From the NCBI GenBank assembly GCA_009827235.1, contig SPMW01000027.1, positions 1 through 22,477 on the forward strand: a stretch of DNA of 22,477 nt. The letters run 5' to 3'. The DNA comes from Candidatus Campylobacter infans. GTDB lineage: Bacteria > Campylobacterota > Campylobacteria > Campylobacterales > Campylobacteraceae. How positions within the stretch are numbered: position 1 is the stretch's first letter; every line of letters starts with the position of its first letter. Positions 1 through 7,167 of this stretch are shown in pieces. Position numbers and translations under genes: made by a program. The notes below the pieces were generated by a model. It was not told the origin of the DNA. It saw only the letters and a program-made list of their open reading frames with translations, and made no database searches.

Positions 1-954
1 GCCATTTATATCTCTTGCTAAAATGCCATCACTACTATTTACCCAGCTTGATTTAAAAGCTATTTTATCACCATTATGATCAAAGAATACGCCGTTTTCT
101 AGGCTTAGAGTATCGATTTTGCCATTGTTGTTTAGATCAAGAGCGATAGGGTCGTAAAGACCGATGTTTATGATAGGTAAAAAATGCTCGACTTCATCTA
201 AATTAGCAATAAGCTTTTCTATTAAATGCTCATCGTATCCAGTTATTGCATTTTTAATTATACCAAGTATATCCAAGCCATCGTAATTATCGCTATCAAG
301 GGCTATATTTATACCAAATTGTTTCCCACCCAAAGTTCCATTTGATACAGGATCTTTTGCATTGTAAATATTTAGTATGTTCTTTTTTGCTGCGTTTAGC
401 TCATCCTCATTTAAAATATTTTCTACATACGCCTTTACTCCATAAGCATTAAAAGTTATAGTTTGCATATTTAACTTTGCGCCCACTGCTTGTGCTAAGC
501 TTCCGCCTAATGAATGCCCTGCTATGCTTATTTTAGCATCTGGGTTTTGTGCTTGTATTCTAGCTATTTGCTCACTAGCAAAAGCAAAAGCTTGACTAAA
601 TTGCTTATTTGTAACATCACCAAGTAAGCCTGTGCTAGTAGCTCCCATTATTAAATTATCACGATAATCTTGTGCATCATTACTGCCACGAAAGGCTATA
701 ACATATTCGTTTGTGTTTGTATCTTTAAACACAGTTGCACTAAAACCACCAGTATCAACTCCAAAAAATTTTGATTTTTCATTAATTTGGTCGATAACTT
801 CAAAACTAGAATTTGTAGCAGGGTTATAAACAGCATAATTATTGCCAATATCTTTATTGCTTTGTTGTTCATTTTTTATCTCTGACTCTGAGGCATAAGC
901 CTTGTTTGCTAAAAAGGCAAAATCCTTAACATTTGTTAGTGTAACATTTTTCAT
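1..954 (-). CDS. Lipase-like alpha/beta hydrolase with calcium-type D/N motifs (3' end outside window)
   Basis: The first 318 residues are visible; the gene runs off the left edge. Residues 84-91 (YVIAFRGS) and the nucleophile elbow GHSLGG (146-151, Ser148) are the signature of class 3 lipase / DUF2974-like hydrolases. Asp201 in AKDPVSN fits the acid; His243 or His257 may complete the triad. From about 268 comes a D/N/G-rich stretch (ALDLNNNGKIDTLSL, then FFDHNGDKIAF and DGILARDING) of a kind seen in RTX-type and other secreted calcium-binding proteins. No Sec signal peptide is seen at the N-terminus (MKNVTLTNVKDFAFLA). The start at 954 lies inside the stop of the upstream membrane-protein gene (ATGA, 4-nt overlap), with GGAG just before it, so translation is probably coupled. 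I infer a secreted lipase or phospholipase; substrate and export route are unknown, and the missing C-terminus would decide whether a type I secretion signal exists. Confidence 0.75.
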   Translation of the reverse strand, partial: MKNVTLTNVKDFAFLANKAYASESEIKNEQQSNKDIGNNYAVYNPATNSSFEVIDQINEKSKFFGVDTGGFSATVFKDTNTNEYVIAFRGSNDAQDYRDNLIMGATSTGLLGDVTNKQFSQAFAFASEQIARIQAQNPDAKISIAGHSLGGSLAQAVGAKLNMQTITFNAYGVKAYVENILNEDELNAAKKNILNIYNAKDPVSNGTLGGKQFGINIALDSDNYDGLDILGIIKNAITGYDEHLIEKLIANLDEVEHFLPIINIGLYDPIALDLNNNGKIDTLSLENGVFFDHNGDKIAFKSSWVNSSDGILARDING

Positions 955-1727
955 TTTTTTTCTCCTTTTTGATGTTGTTTTAATGCGCTAAGCAATAATT
1001 CAAATTCTTCATCTAATTGCGACCACGAGCCTGATTTTAAATCATAAAATCGGTAGTGAGTAGGATAGTGTCCATAAATAGGTAATCTAGCTAATAGTGG
1101 CTTAGCATAATACAAGCCATAAATAACACCTACTTTTTTTCTCTTACTTAAATCATTTTCTTCATTTGCCTTAATAGATTCATACACATAAATATTTTTA
1201 AAAAGTCTTTTAACTGGTAACGATGAACAAAAATCTACATTATCTATACATTTTTTAAATTCGCTAGATGGGGGAGCAAAAAAATTACTTTTCATATAAC
1301 CAAAACCATCGATTTTATTTTCACTGACCTGAACCGTGTAGTTATTGTCAAAAATAATTATTTCTGGCACTTGCGATGTTTTTACCATTATATACATTAT
1401 TATCTTTTGTGGCACTTCAAGCTGCCAAGCATAAACTAAAAGGCACGCGCTTGCTATTGCTAGCCTTAATTTTGTAAAATTTATAAAGTATTGCTTTCTT
1501 TTAAGTATTAGTATGGATAAAATCATTACAGGCACGGCAAGAAATAACTCAGCCCCAAAGCCAAAATATAAAATAAGCAAAGTAAAAATCGCATAAAAAA
1601 CCAAAAAGCCTATTTTTACGCTAAGCCTTTTACTAAGATTTAGCACGCCAAAAAGCACATAAGCATACAAATAAGCAAACAAAACCCAATAAGACACAAA
1701 CACAAGAATAATTATCAAGCCAATCAT
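951..1727 (-). CDS. Membrane protein of unknown function, cotranscribed with the lipase-like gene
   Basis: I do not recognise this 258-residue protein. About four hydrophobic segments fill the N-terminal 110 residues (roughly 3-28, 37-56, 58-76 and 88-105), followed by a soluble domain of about 150 residues. Cys160 and Cys167 in that domain could form a disulphide, which would place it in the periplasm. An AAAGGA ribosome binding site (1738-1743) precedes the ATG. Its TGA overlaps the ATG of the lipase-like gene by four bases, so the two are almost certainly one transcription unit, with this gene first. Upstream is a sigma28-like promoter (1788-1814). Possible roles are an immunity protein, a foldase or an export helper for the lipase; nothing in the sequence chooses between them. 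Confidence 0.65.
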   Translation of the reverse strand: MIGLIIILVFVSYWVLFAYLYAYVLFGVLNLSKRLSVKIGFLVFYAIFTLLILYFGFGAELFLAVPVMILSILILKRKQYFINFTKLRLAIASACLLVYAWQLEVPQKIIMYIMVKTSQVPEIIIFDNNYTVQVSENKIDGFGYMKSNFFAPPSSEFKKCIDNVDFCSSLPVKRLFKNIYVYESIKANEENDLSKRKKVGVIYGLYYAKPLLARLPIYGHYPTHYRFYDLKSGSWSQLDEEFELLLSALKQHQKGEKK

Positions 1728-1787
1728 AAAATAAAAATCCTTTAAAAAATTATTTAAAAAAGCAAAGCCGTATTTTAACTAAATCTT

Positions 1788-1814
1788 ATATCGTTGCCAA
1801 AAAATTAAAATTTC
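1788..1814 (-). promoter_or_regulatory. Sigma28 (FliA)-like promoter of the membrane protein/lipase operon
   Basis: On the minus strand GAAATTTT (1807-1814), an 11-nt spacer and AACGATAT (1788-1795) match the flagellar sigma28 layout TAAAGTTT-N11-GCCGATAA: 6 of 8 in the -35 box, and CGATAT in the -10, which fits the CGATWT core I recall for Campylobacter. The predicted start near 1781 gives a leader of about 54 nt. The match is weaker than at 20650-20676. Confidence 0.45.
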
Positions 1815-1969
1815 TCACAGCGCACCAAGCAAAGCTAACAATAAATAATAAATTGATATTTTTTAGCTGTTTATATTAAAATTTTATAATGTAGATTTTT
1901 GCTAGCATTAAAATAGCTAGCTAATTTTTTGTTTGATTAAATGGTTATTTGGCGTTTTAAAATTTAAAA

Positions 1970-2003
1970 TTTTGTTCTAGCTAAGTTAATAACTAGAACA
2001 AAA
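1970..2003 (-). terminator. Hairpin behind the DJ-1 gene, probable terminator
   Basis: A perfect 11-bp inverted repeat, TTTTGTTCTAG (1970-1980) and CTAGAACAAAA (1993-2003), with a 12-nt loop. It lies 31 bases past the stop of the minus-strand DJ-1 gene. Read on that strand it is followed by an A/T-rich stretch rather than a clean U-run, so termination is likely but not certain. Confidence 0.45.
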
Positions 2004-2034
2004 ACGCATAAAACAAAAATATTAATTTAAAATT

Positions 2035-2580
2035 TTATTTATTAAATAACAATCCCTTAGCGATTTCATCGGCGTTTTGCTTGCTTGTTAGCTCGCTAAG
2101 GCACGCTAGGGCAAACTCCATAGAAGTTGCTGGGCCGCGAGATGTTATGATATTCATATTTGTAACCACATTATCCTGGCTTGGTGCGTCTTGGCTAACC
2201 TGGCTTTCAAACCCAGGATAACAAGTATAAGCCCCGCTAATGACACCTGCGCGCCCTAGCACCATAGGCGCGGCACAAATTGCGCCAAGTTTTTTGCCCT
2301 TGGCATTAAAATCAGCCAAAAGCTCTTTTAAGCGCGTATTTTTAGCTAGATTATCAGCACCAGGCAAGCCACCTGGTAAAATAATCATATCAATTTGGCC
2401 AAAATCTGTCTTTTCAAAAAGCCCATCAGCCATCACGCTAAGCCCATGAGCGCCTTTAATTTCAAGCCCATCAAGCCCAAGAGCCAAAACATTAACCCCG
2501 CCACGCCTTAAAACATCAATAACGCTAATTGCTTCGATCTCTTCAAAACCCTGAGCTAAAATAACAGCCACATTTGCCAT
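2035..2580 (-). CDS. DJ-1/PfpI family protein
   Basis: A 181-residue DJ-1 superfamily protein of the YajL/'ThiJ-like' type, the usual length. The conserved Glu lies in GFEEIEA (Glu14) and the reactive Cys in the nucleophile elbow GAICAAP (Cys102), preceded by the IILPGG strand (66-71). Family members act as redox-sensing chaperones or glyoxalase/deglycase-type enzymes; the exact activity cannot be read from sequence. I chose the ATG at 2580 because GGAGG lies five bases upstream; an in-frame ATG 12 bases earlier would place that Shine-Dalgarno inside the gene. A minus-strand TATAAT (2612-2617) gives a short leader. The gene is divergent from queF and followed by a strong hairpin, so it is probably monocistronic. 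Confidence 0.88.
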   Translation of the reverse strand: MANVAVILAQGFEEIEAISVIDVLRRGGVNVLALGLDGLEIKGAHGLSVMADGLFEKTDFGQIDMIILPGGLPGADNLAKNTRLKELLADFNAKGKKLGAICAAPMVLGRAGVISGAYTCYPGFESQVSQDAPSQDNVVTNMNIITSRGPATSMEFALACLSELTSKQNADEIAKGLLFNK

Positions 2581-2611
2581 AAAAACCTCCAAAAAATTAA
2601 AATAAGCTGAA

Positions 2612-2617
2612 ATTATA
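2612..2617 (-). promoter_or_regulatory. -10 box for the DJ-1 gene
   Basis: TATAAT on the minus strand, preceded by GGC, lies 32 bases upstream of the chosen ATG in the short divergent region shared with queF. No clear -35 is seen, as is usual for Campylobacter sigma70 promoters. Confidence 0.55.
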
Positions 2618-2639
2618 GCCTAAAAGCATAAAATTTAGC

Positions 2640-2645
2640 TAAAAT
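2640..2645 (+). promoter_or_regulatory. -10 box for the queF-dapF run
   Basis: TAAAAT on the plus strand, followed directly by AGCGCGC (2646-2652), where transcription would begin, and then AAAGGA before the queF ATG. The predicted leader is about 20 nt. Confidence 0.5.
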
Positions 2646-2670
2646 AGCGCGCAAATTTTAAAGGACTAAG

Positions 2671-3105
2671 ATGAAATACGGAGAAAAAGAAATCGCAAAT
2701 TTTGATGTAGATAAGGATTTTGAGCTGTGGGAAAATACCACAAAGTATGATTATATGATGCGTATAAGCTTGCTGGAATTTACATGTTTGTGTCCGCGCT
2801 CGGGCTATCCTGATTTTGCTAAAATTTACATTGATTATGTGCCAGATGCCCTTGTAGTAGAGCTTAAAGCATTAAAGCTTTATATAAACAGCTTTCGCAA
2901 TCGCCATATAAGCCATGAAAACTCAGCACATGAAATTTTTGAACTCTTATTAAATAAATTAGCCCCAAAATATTTGCATTTAAAAATGGATTTTAACCCG
3001 CGCGGTAATGTCCATACCGTAATAGAACTAGATTCAAACCAAAACGCACAAAATCCTTATAATTTATGCCAAACATTTAAAAAACAAAAAATTCATAGCT
3101 TTTAA
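2671..3105 (+). CDS. queF: NADPH-dependent 7-cyano-7-deazaguanine reductase (preQ0 reductase)
   Basis: QueF reduces the nitrile of preQ0 to preQ1 in queuosine tRNA-modification synthesis. At 144 residues it is the short, type I (unimodular) form. The family core is clear: Cys41 in LCPRSGYPDFA is the thioimide-forming nucleophile, Asp48 the general acid, and ELKALKLY (64-71) plus the RNRHISHE segment (76-83, His82 and Glu83) form the substrate pocket. A second Cys (Cys39) lies two residues before the nucleophile. AAGGA precedes the ATG. The stop is 8 nt before the HD-domain gene, so the two are cotranscribed. No other queuosine gene is in the window. Confidence 0.95.
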   Translation: MKYGEKEIANFDVDKDFELWENTTKYDYMMRISLLEFTCLCPRSGYPDFAKIYIDYVPDALVVELKALKLYINSFRNRHISHENSAHEIFELLLNKLAPKYLHLKMDFNPRGNVHTVIELDSNQNAQNPYNLCQTFKKQKIHSF

Positions 3106-3113
3106 GGGCGAAA

Positions 3114-4421
3114 ATGATAAATGCAAAACTAATAGAGCATATTTTTAAAGCAGCTAGCATTTCGCGCTGGAATGACTACCCAAAAATGATGGATTTAAGC
3201 GAGCTAGACAAGCAATCACACAAGGCCATAATTGCGTATTTTTTAGCCAAAATCGAGGGCGGATTAGATATGAATGCGCTAATTGAATGTGCTATTTTTG
3301 ATTTTTTAAGTCGTGTGGTAATTACTGATATCCGCCCTGATGTCTTACACTACATTCAAAAAAACAAAGCCAATGAGCTAAACGAATGGGTGCTAAGTAA
3401 AATTTCACCAATAATTGAAGGGCTTGATGATGGCTTTATAGAACGCTTACAAAATTATTTAAAAGAGCCAAACCTACACCAAAAAGAGCGTAAAATTTTA
3501 AAAGCTGCAAGCTACTTGGCTACGCGCTGGGAGTTTAATATAGTCTATCAAACCAGCAAATTTTTAAGCGATATTAAAGAATTAAAAGCAAAGGTAAATG
3601 AAGAATTAGAAGATTATAGCGAATTTGCTGGCGTGCGCCAAATAGCGATGAATCAAAAGCTTGCGCGCCTTGTGGATTTAAGTGGGCGATTGCGCTTTCA
3701 AAAGCGTTGGGCGCAAACTCAGCGCATACCGCAAACTAGCGTGCTTGGGCATATGTTGGTTGTGGCGATTTTGAGCTATTTTTATTCGCTTAAAGTCAAT
3801 GCGTGTAGCACAAGGCTTGAAAATAACTTTTTTTGCGCTTTATTCCACGATTTACCAGAAAGCTTAACAAGAGATATTATAAGCCCCGTAAAATACGGCG
3901 TCAGCGGGCTTGATGCCATTATCAATGAATACGAAATGCGCTTGATTGATGAAAAAATTTTACCGCTAGTATCTGAAAAACTTAGAGCTGAGTTTGCTTA
4001 TATTTTAGGCGTTAGACAAAAGCAAAGCTTAAAAGAGCAAATTTTGCCAAATTTTAATGGCGATGAATGCGAATTAGATGAAATTTTAGGGCATTTAAAG
4101 GACGAAAAAATTTACATAAAAGATGAGTTTGAAAATAGAATTTTAAGCACAAATACCCAAGGCATAGCAATTAGTGGCTCGCTTAGCGCTTATAATGAAA
4201 ATAAATTTTACGCCATCGATGGCAAGGCTTTAAAAGCTTGTGATAAACTAGCGGCCTTTTTTGAAGCTGGAATTTCAATTAGCTATGGCGTTAGCAATGC
4301 TGAGCTAAAAAACGGCTTTAAAGGTGTTTTGAGCAGTTTTGAGAAGCTCTCAAATGTAGAGGGCGTGGATTTTTTACAAATCTGTAAGGATTTTAAAGAG
4401 CATTTTGGAGTTAATTTATGA
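3114..4421 (+). CDS. HD-domain hydrolase-like protein with one intact and one degenerate YfbR-type HD copy
   Basis: A 435-residue protein. The second half of the core carries a YfbR-like HD motif set: Arg-Trp at 198-199, His213, His245-Asp246 in FHDLPES, and TRDIISPVKY (252-261). Such domains bind divalent metal and hydrolyse phosphomonoesters or nucleotides. The first 85 residues look like an earlier copy of the same block: RW (18-19), SH (His36), then FD (62-63) where His-Asp is expected, and TDIRPD (71-76). The first copy has lost the HD His and is probably not catalytic. About 110 residues of helical linker separate them. The start follows AAGGGCGAAA; the stop overlaps the dapF start (ATGA). 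Substrate unknown; placement between queF and dapF does not reveal it. Confidence 0.8.
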   Translation: MINAKLIEHIFKAASISRWNDYPKMMDLSELDKQSHKAIIAYFLAKIEGGLDMNALIECAIFDFLSRVVITDIRPDVLHYIQKNKANELNEWVLSKISPIIEGLDDGFIERLQNYLKEPNLHQKERKILKAASYLATRWEFNIVYQTSKFLSDIKELKAKVNEELEDYSEFAGVRQIAMNQKLARLVDLSGRLRFQKRWAQTQRIPQTSVLGHMLVVAILSYFYSLKVNACSTRLENNFFCALFHDLPESLTRDIISPVKYGVSGLDAIINEYEMRLIDEKILPLVSEKLRAEFAYILGVRQKQSLKEQILPNFNGDECELDEILGHLKDEKIYIKDEFENRILSTNTQGIAISGSLSAYNENKFYAIDGKALKACDKLAAFFEAGISISYGVSNAELKNGFKGVLSSFEKLSNVEGVDFLQICKDFKEHFGVNL

Positions 4422-5227
4422 TAGTTAGTAAATATAACGCAAGTGGTAATGATTTTGTTATATTTTCAAGCTTTTTAGCTGGCAATAGAAGTGCGCTCGC
4501 AAAAAAACTATGCGATAGATTTAGTGGCGTAGGTGCTGATGGGCTGATAGTAATTTTGCCAGCAAATGATGAAAATTGCGATATTAGATGGGAGTTTTAC
4601 AATAGCGATGGCTCGCAAGCTTTAATGTGTGGTAATGGCTCGCGCGCTGCTGGGCTGTATGCGTATATGCAAGGCCTAACAGACCAAAAACTTCGCCTTA
4701 AAACAGGCGCTGGGATCATAAACGCTCAGGTTTTTGCCGATGAAACTACAAATCAAAATCCTAACAAAAACTTAGCCCAAGAGCCTTTGGAGACTGCTAA
4801 TTCAATGCTTGTAGAAGTTGCACTAACAAATCCAAAAAAACTAAGTCAAAGTTTTGATGAAAACGGCAAAACTTGGCATTTTTACGATACGGGTGTGCCA
4901 CATTTAATCACTTTCATTCAAAATTTAGCCGATTTTGATTTAGATTTAGCCAAAAAAATGCGAGAAAAACATAACGCAAATGTAAATTTTGCCCTTATTA
5001 AAGATAGCCAAAATATCGCAGTGCGCACCTATGAGCGTGGCGTAGAAAATGAAACTATGGCTTGTGGAACGGGTATGGCAGCAAGCTTTTATGCGGCATT
5101 TGAGCTAGGCCTTGTAAAAAATCAAATTAGCGTGCGCCCAAAATCAAATGAAGAATTATTTTTGCGCTTTGATGAAAAAATTTATTTTAAGGGCGCGGTT
5201 ATAAAATGCTTTGATGCTATTTTCTAA
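4418..5227 (+). CDS. dapF: Diaminopimelate epimerase
   Basis: DapF interconverts LL- and meso-diaminopimelate for lysine and peptidoglycan synthesis, in the cytoplasm and without cofactor. Both catalytic cysteines are present in their standard settings: Cys71 in MCGNGSRAAG and Cys216 in MACGTGMAAS. The N-terminal YNASGNDFVIF and the ERGVENET segment before the second Cys are also typical. At 269 residues the length is normal, although a polar stretch of about 20 residues (108-130, rich in N, T, E and Q) between the domains looks inserted compared with the shortest family members. The ATG overlaps the stop of the HD-domain gene by four bases, which suggests translational coupling. Confidence 0.96.
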   Translation: MIVSKYNASGNDFVIFSSFLAGNRSALAKKLCDRFSGVGADGLIVILPANDENCDIRWEFYNSDGSQALMCGNGSRAAGLYAYMQGLTDQKLRLKTGAGIINAQVFADETTNQNPNKNLAQEPLETANSMLVEVALTNPKKLSQSFDENGKTWHFYDTGVPHLITFIQNLADFDLDLAKKMREKHNANVNFALIKDSQNIAVRTYERGVENETMACGTGMAASFYAAFELGLVKNQISVRPKSNEELFLRFDEKIYFKGAVIKCFDAIF

Positions 5228-5235
5228 CCTGCTTG

Positions 5236-5253
5236 TGCTAGCTTTGTCTAGCA
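5236..5253 (+). terminator. Small hairpin after dapF, weak terminator candidate
   Basis: TGCTAG (5236-5241) and CTAGCA (5248-5253) with a 6-nt loop, followed by TAAATTTTAAAATTT. The stem is only six base pairs, so read-through into the next plus-strand gene 60 bases on is likely. Confidence 0.3.
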
Positions 5254-5314
5254 TAAATTTTAAAATTTCGCTTTAAATAGCTTAAAATTTCATAAATTTT
5301 AAAAAAGGATTAAA

Positions 5315-6139
5315 ATGCTAGATCTAACCCTTTGTGCCTTACAGCTTGGCACTTTACCACTTAGTGATTCAAGGATTGATTATTATTTAAAGCTTGCTAA
5401 GGATAATGGCGCAAAAATCGTGCTTTTGGGCGAATATGTGCTAAATACATTTTTTACCGAACTTATCAAAATGCCAGGCTCAATGATAAAAGAACAAAGC
5501 GAGCAAAAACGCACAGCCCTACAAGCAATGGCGGCAAAATACGAACTAATCATCATCGCTCCAATTATTTTAGTGCGCGGTAAAGATTATATAAAAGCCA
5601 TAGCAAGATTTAGCCCAAATAGCGTTAAATACAAGCTTGCGAGCGCTTTAATGCCCTATTCGCATTGGAATGAAAATAGTTTTTTTAAAACAGCCAAAAA
5701 CATTGATATTTCAAGTTTTAGCGTTGATGGGTTTAAGTTTGCTAATATTTTTGGCTTTGAAGCACATTTTGATGTATTTTGGCGCGAAATTGCTGCCAAG
5801 CGCGTTGATTGCGTGCTAATTCCTAGTGCTTGCACGCTTGATTCTAGTCTGCGCTGGGCAAATATGCTAAGTTCGCAAGCATTTAGATACAATGCGTATA
5901 TTTTGCGGGCAAATCGCCTTGGTAAAGCAAAGTTTAAAGAAGGCCAAAAAGAAGTAATAAGCGAGTTTTACGGCGATAGTATGCTTATAAATCCTAACGG
6001 GCAAATCAGCCAAAAACTAGATGAAAAAGAAGGTATGCTAATTTGTAAAATAAGCAAAAGCGAAATCGCGCAAGCACGGCGCATTTGGTGTTTTAGCCAA
6101 ATCGCTCGCAACCTTGAAAGCTACAAAGAAAATATTTAA
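5315..6139 (+). CDS. Nitrilase-superfamily protein lacking the catalytic cysteine
   Basis: A 274-residue carbon-nitrogen hydrolase fold protein. Glu40 (LLGEYVLN) and Lys107 (VKYKLASALMP) fit two members of the Glu-Lys-Cys triad. The third does not: aligned without gaps to the usual ICYDLRFPEL...VPAA block, residues 146-172 (FGFEAHFDVFW, ending LIPSA) put Gly147 where the Cys should be; the codon GGC is at 5753-5755. Other cysteines (165, 172) lie outside the elbow. It is therefore probably not an amidase by the standard mechanism and may have a binding or regulatory role. AAAGGA precedes the start. It follows dapF by 87 nt and may be cotranscribed; no clear promoter of its own is seen. Confidence 0.8.
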   Translation: MLDLTLCALQLGTLPLSDSRIDYYLKLAKDNGAKIVLLGEYVLNTFFTELIKMPGSMIKEQSEQKRTALQAMAAKYELIIIAPIILVRGKDYIKAIARFSPNSVKYKLASALMPYSHWNENSFFKTAKNIDISSFSVDGFKFANIFGFEAHFDVFWREIAAKRVDCVLIPSACTLDSSLRWANMLSSQAFRYNAYILRANRLGKAKFKEGQKEVISEFYGDSMLINPNGQISQKLDEKEGMLICKISKSEIAQARRIWCFSQIARNLESYKENI

Positions 6140-6237
6140 AATTTATAAATTTTAAAGCAAATTTGATAAAAGACGCGCTAATAAAATAAAATTTTAATTT
6201 ATTTAGTAAGTTTTAGTCAAAAATTTTAAAATTTCAA

Positions 6238-6262
6238 GCGCAACTTTTAGCCAAAAGTGCGC
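6238..6262. terminator. Bidirectional terminator between convergent genes
   Basis: GCGC-A-ACTTTT (6238-6248) pairs with AAAAGT-GCGC (6253-6262) around the loop AGCC, with one bulged A. A/T-rich arms outside it (AAAATTTC on the left, TAAATTTT on the right) extend the pairing. It lies between the nitrilase-like gene (plus) and mdh (minus) and can serve both. Confidence 0.65.
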
Positions 6263-6273
6263 TAAATTTTAAT

Positions 6274-7167
6274 TTATTTATGGGATAAATTTTCTAAATT
6301 TAGTAAATTTTGCTTAATTGCCGCGTAAGCTTGTGCGTATTTTTTGGCTTTAATGGCGTTTAATTTTGCGTTTATAATTTTAATTTTTTTGCCAAATTTT
6401 AAAATTTGAGCGCAAGCTACCCCGTTTTCATCTCCAATGGAGCAAATTAACTCCAAGCCATTTTTGGATTTTATAGCCTTACACATTTTAAAAATACCAG
6501 CTGAGGGCGCATAAAACGCGCTAGTACCAAGCAAAGCAATAAATTTTGCTCCGCCGATTTTTGCTTGATTTTCTAAATGTAAAAGCTCATTTTTACTGAT
6601 TTTGCGCCCACGCACGCTAGCATTTAGCGCGAACATATTTTGCCCATGCTCGCCAAACATTTGCGCACTTACATCGCTATTTTTAAGCCCAAAATGCGTG
6701 GCTATTTCGTATTTTAAACGCGCGCTATCAAGCTCTCCGGCCATACCAAGCACACGCTCTTTTTCAAAACCGCTAAATTTTAAAGCCATACTAACCATCA
6801 CATCAAGCGGGTTTGTAACTACAATAATTACGCTTTTTGGCGCGAATTTGGCAATTTTGCTTGCCCACAAACTCACTATGCTTGCGTTTTTGCTAGCTAG
6901 CTCATCGCGGCTTTGCCCATCTTTTCTAGCAAAACCAGCTGTTAGCACGCAAATATCAGCATTTTTTAGCATTTTATAATCATCGCCACCTTGTATTTTT
7001 GCGTTTATATCAAGCAAGGTGGCACTTTGGGCTAAATCTAATGCTTTGCCTTTTGCTAAATTCGCGTTAATATCGAGTAAAACAAGCTCTTTTGCGATTT
7101 TATGGCTAAGCAATAAAAAAGCAGCACTTGCGCCGACATTGCCGGCACCAATCATCGCTATTTTCAT
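6274..7167 (-). CDS. mdh: Malate dehydrogenase (LDH-like type)
   Basis: NAD-dependent malate/oxaloacetate interconversion in the TCA cycle. The Rossmann start MIGAGNVG (Gly7, 9, 12) is followed by Asp32 at the end of strand two, which favours NAD. Arg81 in FARKDGQSR occupies the position that is Gln in lactate dehydrogenases, pointing to malate; Arg87, Asp147 and Arg150 (GELDSAR) and the catalytic His174 (GEHG) complete the site. At 297 residues it is slightly short for the family. It starts within the stop of icd (TAATG, one shared base), so icd and mdh form one operon. In C. jejuni, from memory, sucCD follows; here a terminator follows instead. Confidence 0.93.
   Translation of the reverse strand: MKIAMIGAGNVGASAAFLLLSHKIAKELVLLDINANLAKGKALDLAQSATLLDINAKIQGGDDYKMLKNADICVLTAGFARKDGQSRDELASKNASIVSLWASKIAKFAPKSVIIVVTNPLDVMVSMALKFSGFEKERVLGMAGELDSARLKYEIATHFGLKNSDVSAQMFGEHGQNMFALNASVRGRKISKNELLHLENQAKIGGAKFIALLGTSAFYAPSAGIFKMCKAIKSKNGLELICSIGDENGVACAQILKFGKKIKIINAKLNAIKAKKYAQAYAAIKQNLLNLENLSHK

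Larger units (their letters stand above)
1728..2034. other. Intergenic region of about 300 bp with promoter and hairpins
   Basis: I find no convincing ORF here. Moving away from the membrane-protein start it holds an AAAGGA ribosome binding site (1738-1743), a sigma28-like promoter on the minus strand (1788-1814), AT-rich DNA, a short GCTAGC/GCTAGC hairpin (1901-1921) and the perfect 11-bp inverted repeat at 1970-2003 behind the DJ-1 gene. The rest is A/T-rich sequence without visible structure. Confidence 0.6.

Noticed and set aside
1266..1272. Short G-run in the membrane-protein gene as a phase-variable tract
   Set aside because: Only five Gs; Campylobacter contingency tracts are usually eight or more.
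1901..1921. GCTAGC/GCTAGC hairpin as a terminator
   Set aside because: The stem is six base pairs of a self-complementary hexamer that is common in this DNA, and no U-run follows on the minus strand, where a terminator would be useful.
2734..2916. QueF substrate motif ELKALK as aberrant compared with ESKSLK
   Set aside because: Variation at these positions is within the family range, and the catalytic Cys, Asp, His and Glu are all present.
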